Positions 6,906 through 15,784 of a stretch of DNA of 63,770 nt are shown in pieces. The stretch comes from JBAYNW01 sp041678605 (GTDB lineage: Bacteria; Cyanobacteriota; Vampirovibrionia; Gastranaerophilales; Gastranaerophilaceae). Under the pieces are notes generated by a model. That model searched no databases. It was given only the letters and a program-made list of their open reading frames with translations, and was not told the origin of the DNA. Every line of letters begins with the position of its first letter. Position 1 is the stretch's first letter. Where the stretch lies: NCBI GenBank assembly GCA_041678605.1, contig JBAYNW010000009.1, positions 1 to 63,770 of the forward strand, written 5' to 3'. The translations under genes and the position numbers were made by a program.

Positions 6906-7723
6906 TCAGTTTGTTGGGTGGAGTTGGGAATCAGTTGTTTCAATATGCTTCGGCTCGTGCAATTTCGATTAGGACAGGTATGGAATTGAAACTTGATATA
7001 ACAGAGTTTGATGATTACAAGTTGAGAAAATATGAACTCGGAAATTTTAACATTCAGGAAAATATCGCAAGTGTAAATGAAATTGTTTGGATGCTTAAAC
7101 GGAAAAGGCTTTTCCAACAGAATTATTTTAAAGAAAAAAATAACAGATTTATGCCTGAACTCTTAAAAATCAAGCACCATGCATATTTAGAGGGTTATTT
7201 TCAAAGTGAAAAATATTTTAAAGATGTTGAACAAATTATCAGACAGGAACTTACTTTTAAGAACTTAGACTTTATCCAAAATCAGGATATATTCAAAGAA
7301 CTTCGGCAGAAAAATTCTGTAAGCATTCATATCAGGTGCGGAGATTACATTAATGACAGTAAAAATGAAAAGATTTATAACGTTTGCACAATGAAATATT
7401 ACCAAAGTGCTATCAAATATATTCTTGAACGTGTGGAAAATCCTGCATTTTATGTCTTTTCGGATGATATAGCTTGGGTTGTAAGGAATTTTAAACCTGA
7501 TGTTGATGTAAAAATCCTAAATATCGAAAATTGGCAGGAAGATTTTTATTTTATGCAGAACTGCAAGCATAATATTATCGCAAACAGTTCTTTTTCGTGG
7601 TGGGGTGCTTGGTTAAACTCCAATCCCGATAAAATTATTGTCGCTCCAGATAGGTGGTTTAACGGCCCAAAATCAAGTTATAAACCAATTGTACCTAATG
7701 CTTGGGCAAAGGTGAGAGTATGA
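6896..7723 (+). CDS. GT11 alpha-1,2-fucosyltransferase
   Basis: A 275-aa protein with the family GT11 hallmarks. LLGGVGNQLFQYASARAIS is at residues 6-24. The GDP-fucose-binding HIRCGDYI is near residue 143 (HxRxGDY consensus). FYVFSDDIAWV and IIANSSFSWWGAWLN near 235 complete the set. GT11 enzymes transfer fucose from GDP-Fuc to O2 of a terminal galactose, giving the H-type Fuc(alpha1-2)Gal epitope. That epitope is the acceptor of GT6 ABO-type transferases, so the two genes in one operon form a coherent two-step route. No signal peptide; cytoplasmic, membrane-peripheral action is expected. GDP-fucose synthesis genes are not in the window. Confidence 0.92.
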   Translation: MLIVSLLGGVGNQLFQYASARAISIRTGMELKLDITEFDDYKLRKYELGNFNIQENIASVNEIVWMLKRKRLFQQNYFKEKNNRFMPELLKIKHHAYLEGYFQSEKYFKDVEQIIRQELTFKNLDFIQNQDIFKELRQKNSVSIHIRCGDYINDSKNEKIYNVCTMKYYQSAIKYILERVENPAFYVFSDDIAWVVRNFKPDVDVKILNIENWQEDFYFMQNCKHNIIANSSFSWWGAWLNSNPDKIIVAPDRWFNGPKSSYKPIVPNAWAKVRV

Positions 7724-8580
7724 AATTATCTGTAATAATACCTGTCCATAACGGTGAAAAACATCTTGAACGTTGCTTGAAAAGCATTGTTAATCAAACT
7801 TTTGCCGATATGGAAATAATTATCGTAAATGACGGCTCAACGGATGACTCCCGACAAATTTGTGAAAATTTTGTAGAATTTGACAAACGTATTGTGCTTA
7901 TTAATCAAGCGAATAAAGGTTTAAGCGGTGCGAGAAATGCAGGCATAACAATCGCAAAAGGTGATTATGTCGGATTTGTTGACGGTGATGATTGGGTAGA
8001 TTTAAACTTTTTTGAAAAACTTTATGACACCGCAATTAACCACACGGCCGATATCGCAGTTGCCGATTTTATCAGGGAATACCCGCATAGTCAAAAACAT
8101 AGGTTGAAGCTGAAGGAGGAAAAGGTTTATTTTAACACTCCTGAGAAATATGCCGTTTGCCGGATGCACAAAGAGGGTTGCGTTTGGAATAAAATTTATA
8201 AGCGGAATTTAATTGAAGAAAACGGCTTGCGGTTTGAGGAAGGCGTTTTTTATGAAGACAGAGAGTTTACGGCAAAGATTTTGCACTATTCAAATAAACT
8301 TGTTACCGCTGAAAATACTTACTATCACTATTTTGTAAATAACAACTCAATTACTCGAAACAGGAAAACCAAAAAACAAAAACAGGATTATATCAGAGCA
8401 AAGCAAAAGGTTTTGGAGTTTATAAAAGAAAAAAATATTGCCGTTCCTGATTGGGTTTATTTTGCTGAAAAGAGCCGAGTTGAATTATTCGGGATTCCGT
8501 TTTTTATAGTCAAACAAAGCACAAAAACAGAACGGTTTTGTTTGTTTGGCATTTTCCCGATATTTGCAAGAAAGAACTAA
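7720..8580 (+). CDS. GT2 family glycosyltransferase
   Basis: 286 aa from the ATG at 7720, which overlaps the fucosyltransferase stop as ATGA and is preceded by GGTGAG. An upstream start would lie inside the previous gene. It is a GT-A fold inverting transferase: KLSVIIPVHNGEKHLERCL, IIVNDGSTDDS, GLSGARNAGI and the metal-binding GFVDGDDWVD near residue 85, then YEDREF as candidate catalytic acid region. It probably adds a core sugar (Gal, GlcNAc or similar) of the glycan finished by the GT11 and GT6 enzymes. Last gene of the cluster; kdpD converges on it. Confidence 0.9.
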   Translation: MKLSVIIPVHNGEKHLERCLKSIVNQTFADMEIIIVNDGSTDDSRQICENFVEFDKRIVLINQANKGLSGARNAGITIAKGDYVGFVDGDDWVDLNFFEKLYDTAINHTADIAVADFIREYPHSQKHRLKLKEEKVYFNTPEKYAVCRMHKEGCVWNKIYKRNLIEENGLRFEEGVFYEDREFTAKILHYSNKLVTAENTYYHYFVNNNSITRNRKTKKQKQDYIRAKQKVLEFIKEKNIAVPDWVYFAEKSRVELFGIPFFIVKQSTKTERFCLFGIFPIFARKN

Positions 8581-8597
8581 AAAATCTTCAACAGAAA

Positions 8598-10571
8598 TCA
8601 GCTATTTTTTTTAAGAAATAATCCTAATATATTTGCAAAGGATTCAAGTACTCTTTGTTGCTCTGCTGATAGAAATTTTTCTTGGTTTATCGGAGCAAAG
8701 CCTAACACCCCAAAAGTTTCTTCTTCCCCACTGTCCAAATTCTTTAGCGGTAAATATTGCCAGTGAGCAGAGGAAAGTGTTTGAGTGTTTTTGCCTGCAC
8801 TTTGTCCGTTTTTGTGAACCCAAACGGCAACCGCTTTTTCTTTTTCGTTGAACTCAAAATCGCCCTGTTTTTTCTCAACTTTTAACTGCCCCGCTTCGTC
8901 AGGAATTAATATAACTACATTTGTGCGAAATGCTTCTTCAATATTTTTTGTAGCTTTTTCAAGAATTTCATCCCTATCATTAGCTTTCATTATTTCCCTG
9001 CTGAATGAATAAAGTGAAGCCAAAAACCTTTCTCTATGTCTTGTAGTTTCGGTTTGCCATCTTATGCCTTTAGCAAGCAGGCTTACAATCAACGAAATTA
9101 CAATAAATACAAAAAAGCTCGGTAAATATCTTATATCTCCGACCACAAATGTATAATATGGCGGAATCATAAAAAAGTCGAAAGCCGCAACCGCAAGGAA
9201 CGCCGTAAATAATCCGACACGCATTTCCCAAAAGATACTGCTGATTACAACCGGAAGCAAAAGCAACATTCCGATATTAAAAGGCTCAAACCACGAACGC
9301 ACAGAAATACCGAAAGCAACGATTGCGGCTACACATAAAAAGCTTATTAAATAAGGTTTATAATCCTCTTTTTTAATTTTTATCCGCTCCAAAGTAGATT
9401 TTTTTGGAGCTTCACTCCCGACCACAAGCAAATTAATTTGTCCGCTTTTTCTTGTCAATTCATTAAGGACAGAGCCTTTAAATACTTCTTCAATTCTTGA
9501 ACGATGTGAAAGTCCTGCCACAATTAAAGTAACATTATTTTCTTTAGCAAAATTAATTATTTCATCTGCAATAATATTTCCGCTTAAAGAAACAACTTTT
9601 GCCCCGAGTTCTTCGGCTAATCTTATATTTTTGTCTAACTGATTACGTGCTTTTTCGGTAATATCTACCGATTGGCGGGTGGATTCAACATATACGGCAA
9701 ACCATTCTGCGGTCATATCAGCAGCCATTCTGTGGGTCATTCTAAGCAGTCTTTCAGAGGTCGGGCTTGTACTAAACCCCACAAGCAATTTTGAACTCAC
9801 AGCCCAGGGGGTTTTTATCGCGTAACGCTGTTTATAGGAAACAACGTCTTCATCAACCCTTTTAGCCGTATATCTGAGTGATAATTCTCTCAGTGCAAGA
9901 AGATTACCTTTTCTAAAGAACTGTTTCATTGCCTGTTTAGCTTTTTCAGGAAAATAAACTTTCCCCTCGCTTAATCTTTCCAATAATTTTTCAGGAGTTA
10001 AGTCAATAAGTTCAATTTCGTCTGCTAATTCAATAATACTGTCTGGAACTGTTTCATGGATTGAGACATAAGAAAATTGTTGGACAACATCAATCAAACT
10101 TTCAATATGCTGAATATTCAGGGTTGAAAAAACATTAATCCCTGCATTCAATAATTCTTCCACATCCTGATAACGCTTTTCGTGCCTTGATGACGGGATA
10201 TTAGTGTGTGCCAGTTCATCTACAATAACCAATTCAGGCTTAAGTTCAAGGATTTTGTCAATATCCATTTCATCAAGGGAAATTCCGTTATATTCAATTT
10301 TTTTTCTTGGAATAATTGTTAAGCCGTCTAAAAGGGCTTGGGTTTCTTTTCGTCCGTGAGTTTCGACAATTCCGATTACTGTGTTAACTCCGTTTTTAAC
10401 GGCAAGCCTTGTTTCCTCAAGCATATGATAAGTTTTACCGACACCCGCACAAAAACCGAGAAAGATTTTTAGGTGTCCGAATCTTTGGCCTCTTGTATTC
10501 TGTGAGTCGTTGTTTTCACCCTCATGGATTTTTCTTAAAAATTCTTCGGGATTACGGTTGTTTTCTGTCAT
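8598..10571 (-). CDS. KdpD-type sensor lacking the histidine kinase
   Basis: 657 aa. N-terminal KdpD domain (residues 25-235) with Walker A GFCAGVGKTYHMLEE and Walker B LVIVDELAHTNIPSSRHEKR, then a universal-stress-like domain (about 250-375). Four closely spaced transmembrane helices follow (about 400-500, DUF4118), and last a GAF-like domain (about 515-655). The family's usual C-terminal HisKA and HATPase domains (E. coli protein about 894 aa) are missing, and no kdpE follows. Cyanobacterial KdpDs are also kinase-less N-terminal proteins, so this may act on Kdp by another route or pair with a separate kinase. Downstream of kdpABC on the same strand. GAGGTAAT precedes ATG. Confidence 0.9.
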   Translation of the reverse strand: MTENNRNPEEFLRKIHEGENNDSQNTRGQRFGHLKIFLGFCAGVGKTYHMLEETRLAVKNGVNTVIGIVETHGRKETQALLDGLTIIPRKKIEYNGISLDEMDIDKILELKPELVIVDELAHTNIPSSRHEKRYQDVEELLNAGINVFSTLNIQHIESLIDVVQQFSYVSIHETVPDSIIELADEIELIDLTPEKLLERLSEGKVYFPEKAKQAMKQFFRKGNLLALRELSLRYTAKRVDEDVVSYKQRYAIKTPWAVSSKLLVGFSTSPTSERLLRMTHRMAADMTAEWFAVYVESTRQSVDITEKARNQLDKNIRLAEELGAKVVSLSGNIIADEIINFAKENNVTLIVAGLSHRSRIEEVFKGSVLNELTRKSGQINLLVVGSEAPKKSTLERIKIKKEDYKPYLISFLCVAAIVAFGISVRSWFEPFNIGMLLLLPVVISSIFWEMRVGLFTAFLAVAAFDFFMIPPYYTFVVGDIRYLPSFFVFIVISLIVSLLAKGIRWQTETTRHRERFLASLYSFSREIMKANDRDEILEKATKNIEEAFRTNVVILIPDEAGQLKVEKKQGDFEFNEKEKAVAVWVHKNGQSAGKNTQTLSSAHWQYLPLKNLDSGEEETFGVLGFAPINQEKFLSAEQQRVLESFANILGLFLKKNS

Positions 10572-10584
10572 ATTACCTCATGTT

Positions 10585-10602
10585 GATGGGCTGAAGCCCA
10601 CC
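10585..10602. repeat. Small hairpin repeat before kdpD-like gene
   Basis: TGGGCT-GA-AGCCCA with CC/AATAAAAA flank, 14 bases upstream of the gene start. It resembles the hairpins at 4854-4874, 11671-11690 and 55641-55660 and seems to be a short dispersed family placed at cistron borders. Confidence 0.55.
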
Positions 10603-10616
10603 AATAAAAAATTAAA

Positions 10617-10964
10617 CTAATCAGATATATTATTTTCAATATAACTGTTAATTGGCCTTTTTGCAACCATACATGCGAATATTAACATTTTAATTTCACT
10701 TGTTGCAACTGAAAAAAAGTAAAAAATTCTGGAAAATACATCTTTAACAAATTTTTTAAAAGCGAGGCTATATAGACTGCTTTGTTCGTTTTTACGTTCA
10801 TTATTTTTAAATTCAATTTGTTTATACAGCTCTATATAGATACCTTTTTTAGGTTTTCGAACTTGAGCAGCCTCTCTCTTTTTATTGTCCGAGTCTATCT
10901 CTCTGTATAAGTCTTTATAAATACCTTTTCTATTTGAATAATCTGATTGAAGTGGAGCTACCAT
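10617..10964 (-). CDS. Hypothetical protein in the kdp operon, internal repeat
   Basis: 115 aa, not recognised. Two copies of a GIY-(K/I)-(D/E)-LY-(R/K)-(E/Q)-I motif (RKGIYKDLYREI near residue 12 and KKGIYIELYKQI near 40) precede a weakly hydrophobic C-terminal half (RIFYFFSVATSEIKMLIFAC). GAAGGT lies before the ATG. It lies between kdpC and the kdpD-like gene on the same strand, so an accessory role in potassium uptake or its control is possible but unproven. Confidence 0.6.
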   Translation of the reverse strand: MVAPLQSDYSNRKGIYKDLYREIDSDNKKREAAQVRKPKKGIYIELYKQIEFKNNERKNEQSSLYSLAFKKFVKDVFSRIFYFFSVATSEIKMLIFACMVAKRPINSYIENNISD

Positions 10965-10985
10965 TTTATTTACCTTCTTTTCATT

Positions 10986-11058
10986 ACGTCACCCTGAATT
11001 TATTTCAGGGTCACATTGTCGTTCGCTTTTGAGATGCTGAAACAAGTTCAGCATGACG
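10986..11058. repeat. REP-like double hairpin
   Basis: Two adjacent stems, CACCCTGAA-TTTAT-TTCAGGGTC and ATGCTGAA-ACAAG-TTCAGCAT, bounded by CGTCA and TGACG so that the whole is itself an inverted repeat. It sits in the 100-bp gap after kdpC. It looks like a REP/BIME-type element that could protect the 3' end of the kdpABC message. Confidence 0.6.
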
Positions 11059-11064
11059 TGTATG

Positions 11065-11652
11065 TTATTTATTTTCTTTATCTAGTGCTATATTTAATTT
11101 AAGGACATTCACGCTACCATGCAATGAACTTTCTTTAGTGGAAGTCAAATCATTTACCCCTCCCCAAATTCCTAAGAAATTTGAATCTGTATTTTGTGAA
11201 ATTAATTCATTAGTTTTTTCTTCTGAAATTCCCCTTATTTTCGCAACTCTTTTTGTTTGAAGTTTTGCATTTTCTAAGCTGATATGTGGGTCAAGTCCGC
11301 TTGCAGATGTTAAAACCATATCAGGGGGTAAATGTGTTTTTTGTCCGCTTTTTTCTCTTCTTGTTTTCACTTGCTCGATAAATTTTTTGTTTGTCGGTCC
11401 AAAATTGCTTGCCCCTGAACCTGATGCGTTATAATCAACCGCCGAAGGACGGGAATTAAAATATTCAGGCTTATCGAATTTCTGTGCAATTAAGCTTGAG
11501 CCTACAATTTTTCCGTTTTCTACAATAAGACTTCCGTTGGCTTGCTGAGTGAAAGCAACTTGTGCTATTCCTGTTATTGCCAAAGGGTAAATAAGCCCCA
11601 GTAATATAGAAAATATTATAAATGATTTTATTGCTATAAGTGTATTTTTCAT
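11065..11652 (-). CDS. kdpC: Potassium-transporting ATPase subunit C
   Basis: 195 aa from the ATG at 11652, chosen because AAAGGAAAC lies eight bases before it. A longer reading frame would begin inside a hairpin repeat. One N-terminal transmembrane helix (residues 5-27, IKSFIIFSILLGLIYPLAIT) anchors an extracytoplasmic domain. Typical KdpC landmarks: SRPSAVDYNASGSGASNFGP, PPDMVLTSASGLDPHISLEN and RV-K-RGIS. KdpC stabilises the KdpFABC complex and raises affinity for ATP/K+. It follows kdpB by about 70 bp. Confidence 0.95.
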   Translation of the reverse strand: MKNTLIAIKSFIIFSILLGLIYPLAITGIAQVAFTQQANGSLIVENGKIVGSSLIAQKFDKPEYFNSRPSAVDYNASGSGASNFGPTNKKFIEQVKTRREKSGQKTHLPPDMVLTSASGLDPHISLENAKLQTKRVAKIRGISEEKTNELISQNTDSNFLGIWGGVNDLTSTKESSLHGSVNVLKLNIALDKENK

Positions 11653-11670
11653 ATTTGTTTCCTTTATATT

Positions 11671-11690
11671 GTCGGGCAAGTATGCCCGAC
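11671..11690. repeat. Hairpin repeat between kdpB and kdpC
   Basis: GTCGGGCA-AGTA-TGCCCGAC, an 8-bp perfect stem with CCTAC flank, 19 bases 5' of the kdpC start. Same short family as 10585-10602 and 55641-55660. Confidence 0.6.
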
Positions 11691-11721
11691 CTACTTTTTA
11701 ACCTTTCAGCTATTCACCTTT

Positions 11722-13764
11722 TCAGCCATTCAACCTTAATAATACTACTAAAATATCAATTAATTTAATTGCCACGAAGGGCAGTAATAATCCGCCAAAT
11801 CCGTATATAAAAATATTTTTCTTTAGCATTGTTTCCACGTCTGTTTGTTTGTATTTAACCCCGCGTAATGAAAGCGGGATTAAGCAAGGTATTACTATTG
11901 CATTAAATATAACAGCCGATAAAATGGCACTTTGTGGACTTGCGAGCTGCATTATGTTTAAGATTTTTAACGCAGGAAATTGAGCTACAAAAAGTGCAGG
12001 AATTATTGCAAAGTATTTTGAAACATCATTTGCAACGCTAAAAGTAGTCAATGCACCTCTTGTAATAAGGATTTGTTTACCTATTTCAACAATATCAAGC
12101 AACTTTGTAGGTGAGGAATCCAAATCAATCATATTTGAAGCTTCACGTGCGGCTTGTGTTCCTGCGTTCATTGCAACGGCCACATCTGCTTGAGCAAGAG
12201 CAGGGGCATCATTTGTGCCATCTCCAATCATAGCAACCATATAACCGCCATTTTGATAATCTCTTATTTTACCTAATTTTGTTTCAGGCTTTGCCTCCGC
12301 TACAAAGTCACTAACTCCCGCCTCTGCTGCGATTGCGGCTGCGGTCATCTGGTTATCGCCTGTAATCATTACTGATTTTATACCCATTAAATGTAATTGA
12401 TGTAATCTTTCTTTAATTCCTTGTTTTAAGACATCTTTTAGCCTTATTACACCTAAGACTTTGCCATTTTCTGCAACCACAAGCGGTGTTCCGCCTTGTC
12501 CCGCAACAAGTTCAACTGCTGAAAGGACTTCTGCAGGAAATTCAAGACCATGTGATTTTGCTAAATTAGAAATAGCATCAACCGCACCTTTTCTAATCTC
12601 CCTTTTAGTCAGATTATCCTCGACATCAATACCGCTCATACGGGTTTCTGCACTAAATTCTATAAATTTAGCACCATGCGGAGCCTTAATATCACGACCT
12701 CTGACATGCAATTTTTCTTTAGCCAAAACAACAACACTTCTTCCTTCGGGCGTATCATCAGCCAGTGAAGAAAGCATTGCCGCATGTGCCAAGTCCTTTT
12801 CATCAACCCCGTTTGCAGGGATAAATTCAGTTGCGAGCCTGTTTCCTAAAGTGATTGTTCCTGTTTTATCAAGTAAAACTATATTCACATCGCCTGATGC
12901 TTCAACCGCACGGCCGCTAAGTGCAATTACATTATGTGTTAAAAGCCTGTCCATGCCTGCAATACCGATTGCAGGAAGCAACCCGCCGATTGTGGTAGGC
13001 ATTAAACAAACCAATAAAGCGATTAGAATAGGAATAGCAACATTTACACCCATATATCCCGCAAAGAATTTCAGCGTAATCACAACAACCAAAAATAAAA
13101 CAGTCAAGCCGATTAAAAGGATTTCCAACGCTTTTTCGTTCGGCGTTTTCTGTCTTTTAGCTCCCTCGACCATTTTTATCATTCTGTCAAGAAAAGTTTC
13201 GCCCGGATTTGCGGTAATTCGTACCTTAATACTTCCTGATAATACTTTTGTGCCGCCGGTAACCGCACTTCTATCTCCGCCTGATTCTCTTACAACGGGA
13301 GCGGATTCACCTGTAATTGCCGATTCGTCAACGAGTGCAACACCGTCAACTATTTCACCGTCACAAGGAATATCTTCATTATCTTTTACAAGAACAATAT
13401 CTCCTTTTTGAAGCGAAAGTGCGGGCATAGTTTTTAACTCGCCGTTGCCTTGTATTACATTTGCAAACGTTTCACTTCTTGATTTTTTCATCGCCTCAGC
13501 TTGAGCTTTTCCCTTGCCTTCCGCTAATGCTTCGGCAAAGTTCGCAAACAAAACCGTAAACCACAACCACAAGGAAATTTGCAAATCAAAACTAAACGGT
13601 TGACCTTTTATTATATTATAAATCGTTATCGCTGTTGTAACAGCTGAACCTATTTCTACAACAAACATAACAGGATTTCTTACCATATCTACAGGGTTAA
13701 GCTTCAAAAATGAACCTGTTATCGCTTCTATTAAAAATTCTGCTTTAAAAATACTAGATTTCAT
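11722..13764 (-). CDS. kdpB: Potassium-transporting P-type ATPase subunit B
   Basis: 680 aa, normal length for KdpB, the ATP-hydrolysing catalytic subunit of the high-affinity K+ pump. The phosphorylated Asp is in LLDKTGTITLGNR near residue 298. The actuator loop reads DESAITGESAPVVRESGGD (TGES), and the hinge motif MIGDGTNDAPALAQADVAVA is present. The MPTTIGGLLPAIGIAGMDRL helix bears the CPT-like proline region of the family. The start ATG overlaps the kdpA stop (TAATG), implying translational coupling. Inner membrane, with KdpA and KdpC. Confidence 0.97.
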   Translation of the reverse strand: MKSSIFKAEFLIEAITGSFLKLNPVDMVRNPVMFVVEIGSAVTTAITIYNIIKGQPFSFDLQISLWLWFTVLFANFAEALAEGKGKAQAEAMKKSRSETFANVIQGNGELKTMPALSLQKGDIVLVKDNEDIPCDGEIVDGVALVDESAITGESAPVVRESGGDRSAVTGGTKVLSGSIKVRITANPGETFLDRMIKMVEGAKRQKTPNEKALEILLIGLTVLFLVVVITLKFFAGYMGVNVAIPILIALLVCLMPTTIGGLLPAIGIAGMDRLLTHNVIALSGRAVEASGDVNIVLLDKTGTITLGNRLATEFIPANGVDEKDLAHAAMLSSLADDTPEGRSVVVLAKEKLHVRGRDIKAPHGAKFIEFSAETRMSGIDVEDNLTKREIRKGAVDAISNLAKSHGLEFPAEVLSAVELVAGQGGTPLVVAENGKVLGVIRLKDVLKQGIKERLHQLHLMGIKSVMITGDNQMTAAAIAAEAGVSDFVAEAKPETKLGKIRDYQNGGYMVAMIGDGTNDAPALAQADVAVAMNAGTQAAREASNMIDLDSSPTKLLDIVEIGKQILITRGALTTFSVANDVSKYFAIIPALFVAQFPALKILNIMQLASPQSAILSAVIFNAIVIPCLIPLSLRGVKYKQTDVETMLKKNIFIYGFGGLLLPFVAIKLIDILVVLLRLNG

Positions 13765-15515
13765 TAAAATGTACCTCCCGCTGCATTTACCACCATCATA
13801 AGATGCTCAATTATCGGTCCTAAAACAAGTGCAGGGAAGAATGTCAAAGCCCCTACAATAATTACAACGGTTATCAGCATAACCACAAATAATGGGCTTG
13901 CCGTAGGGAATTTTGCTTCATCAGGTACAAACCTTTTCTTAATCAAAGAACCTGCAATAGCAAGTGACGGGATAAGCGTAGCGAAGCGGCCAACCAGCAT
14001 TGCAAAAGCTATTGTCAAATTATAAAACGGCGTATTTGCGTTCAATCCGGCGAAAGCCGAACCGTTGTTTCCCGCTCCCGATGCGAATGCATATAAAATT
14101 TCTGATAGCCCATGCGGACCCGCATTATTTAAACTTGACAGCCCTATATTATGACTTGACGCAATTGCCCCGAATATCAACTGTATTATAGACGGTAAAA
14201 TTAATGCAATCACCGCCATAATCATCTCAAACGGCTCAAGCTTTTTACCGAAAATTTCAGGCGTTCTTCCAATCATTAAGCCGACCAGAAACATTGTTAA
14301 AATTGCATATAAAATCATTCCGACAAGTCCGCTTCCCACACCGCCAAAGATGACTTCTCCAATCATCATATTAAACATAAAAATCATCCCGGCAAGCGGT
14401 GTAAAGCTGTCGTGCATAGCGTTTACCGCACCGCAAGAGGTTACTGTAGTTGATTGCCCGAATAAAACCGAGTTTAAAATACCAAACCTAACTTCTTTTC
14501 CTTCCATATTTAGCCCATGTTGAATTCCGAGTTTTGATAAAATAGGGTTTCCATGAAATTCTGACCATAAAGCAACGCTTAAGCCCAGTAAATATAAAAT
14601 CATCATTGCCGAGAATATCGCCCAGCCTTGTTTCCTTTTGTTTAGTAATACACCGAATGTAAAAGGGAAAGCTGCGGATATAATCAAAAGCCCTAAAATT
14701 TGCATATAATCTGTAAATGCGGTCGGGTTTTCGTAAGGGTGAGCGGAATTTGCGTTAAAGAATCCTCCGCCGTTTGTGCCTAATATTTTTATAGCTTCTT
14801 GTGATGCGACGGGACCTTGTGCGATAATTTGTTCTACGCCCTGTATTGTATGAACTTTTGTGTATGGGTTAAGGTTTTGAATCGTACCTTGCGATACAAA
14901 AACAATTGAATACAAAATTGAAAGCGGAAGCAAAATATAAACGATTGAACGAGTTAAATCCACCCAAAAGTTTCCGATGGTTGGAGAAACTCCCTCCCCC
15001 CTTGAGGGGGAGGGTTGGGGTGGGGGGCATTTTGTGCTTGTAAACGCTCTTATAAATGCTACCGCAACAGCCATTCCAACCGCAGCAGATAAGAAATTCT
15101 GAACAGTTAATCCTAACATTTGAGTTAAATAGCTCATTGTGCTTTCACCGCCGTATGCTTGCCAGTTTGTGTTTGTAACAAAAGATACGGCGGTGTTTAT
15201 TGCAGTATCCCATCTTACCGCTCCAAATCCTTGCGGATTAAAAGGCAATAAATGTTGAACTTCCTGCAAGGCAAAAAGGGCAATTATACCTAAAACATTG
15301 AAAATAATAAGACTGAAAGAATAAGCCTTCCAGTCCATTTCTGTGGTTTCGTCAACTCCAAACAATTTGTACAAAAGTTTTTCAATAGGTTTTAAAATAA
15401 ACGATAACAACGTTTTCTCACCTTTGAAAACTTTAGCCATATAATCGCCAAGAGCTAATGCAATGATTGTTAAAATCGTTAAAAACAACGCTAGTTGTAA
15501 TAATATTGTTCCCAT
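13764..15515 (-). CDS. kdpA: Potassium-transporting ATPase subunit A with inserted repeat
   Basis: 583 aa, K+-channel-like subunit with four pore repeats. Filter segments visible include TNTNWQAYGGE near residue 115, KILGTNGGGFFNANSAHPYE and TSCGAVNAMHDSFTPLAGM. The membrane topology is typical, with ten or so helices. Between AFTST and NFWVDLTRS, residues 162-178 (KCPPPQPSPSRGEGVSP) are encoded by a G/C-rich palindromic repeat (14982-15032) absent from the family pattern. It lies in a loop after FIRAF, in frame. First gene of kdpABC; no kdpF-like mini-gene was seen upstream. Promoter elements lie about 100 bp before the ATG. Confidence 0.95.
   Translation of the reverse strand: MGTILLQLALFLTILTIIALALGDYMAKVFKGEKTLLSFILKPIEKLLYKLFGVDETTEMDWKAYSFSLIIFNVLGIIALFALQEVQHLLPFNPQGFGAVRWDTAINTAVSFVTNTNWQAYGGESTMSYLTQMLGLTVQNFLSAAVGMAVAVAFIRAFTSTKCPPPQPSPSRGEGVSPTIGNFWVDLTRSIVYILLPLSILYSIVFVSQGTIQNLNPYTKVHTIQGVEQIIAQGPVASQEAIKILGTNGGGFFNANSAHPYENPTAFTDYMQILGLLIISAAFPFTFGVLLNKRKQGWAIFSAMMILYLLGLSVALWSEFHGNPILSKLGIQHGLNMEGKEVRFGILNSVLFGQSTTVTSCGAVNAMHDSFTPLAGMIFMFNMMIGEVIFGGVGSGLVGMILYAILTMFLVGLMIGRTPEIFGKKLEPFEMIMAVIALILPSIIQLIFGAIASSHNIGLSSLNNAGPHGLSEILYAFASGAGNNGSAFAGLNANTPFYNLTIAFAMLVGRFATLIPSLAIAGSLIKKRFVPDEAKFPTASPLFVVMLITVVIIVGALTFFPALVLGPIIEHLMMVVNAAGGTF
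14982..15032. repeat. In-frame palindromic repeat inside kdpA
   Basis: A 51-nt G/C-rich stretch (CCTCCCCCCTTGAGGGGGAGG core) in an otherwise A/T-rich gene; 51 is divisible by three. A related sequence, CCGCCCCCTTTGAGGGGAGG, lies at 63619-63638 outside genes, so this is a dispersed element. It resembles in concept the protein-coding palindromic elements known from Rickettsia. Confidence 0.65.
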
Positions 15516-15784
15516 AATCTTTTTCTGTTTCCTCCCTGAAAGTCTTCTATTTATAATTTATTTCAGCTCTTCAATTATTCCTTTAGTCTTAATTATAATA
15601 CGTTGATACAGTATATTATTTGTCAAATATTTTAATTGTCAATAGAGTAAAATTATTCATGCTTAATCAATGTTGATTTTTCTTTCGATAGTAAATTACC
15701 TCACCCCGTTCAAAAGCTTAAAATGCCCACTGGTGTCCTATATAAAAATATAATCTCTTTATTTTGTAGAAATCGCTATAGAAC
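15516..15784. promoter_or_regulatory. kdpA upstream region with sigma-70-like promoter
   Basis: On the minus strand TTGACA (15637-15642) and TAATAT (15613-15618) are spaced by 18 bases, about 98 bp before the kdpA ATG. The rest is A/T-rich with no gene. I see no recognisable c-di-AMP riboswitch, though that cannot be excluded by eye. Confidence 0.4.

Noticed and set aside
12461..13411. 316-codon frame antisense to kdpB
   Set aside because: Shadow of the KdpB codons; no family features and no ribosome site.
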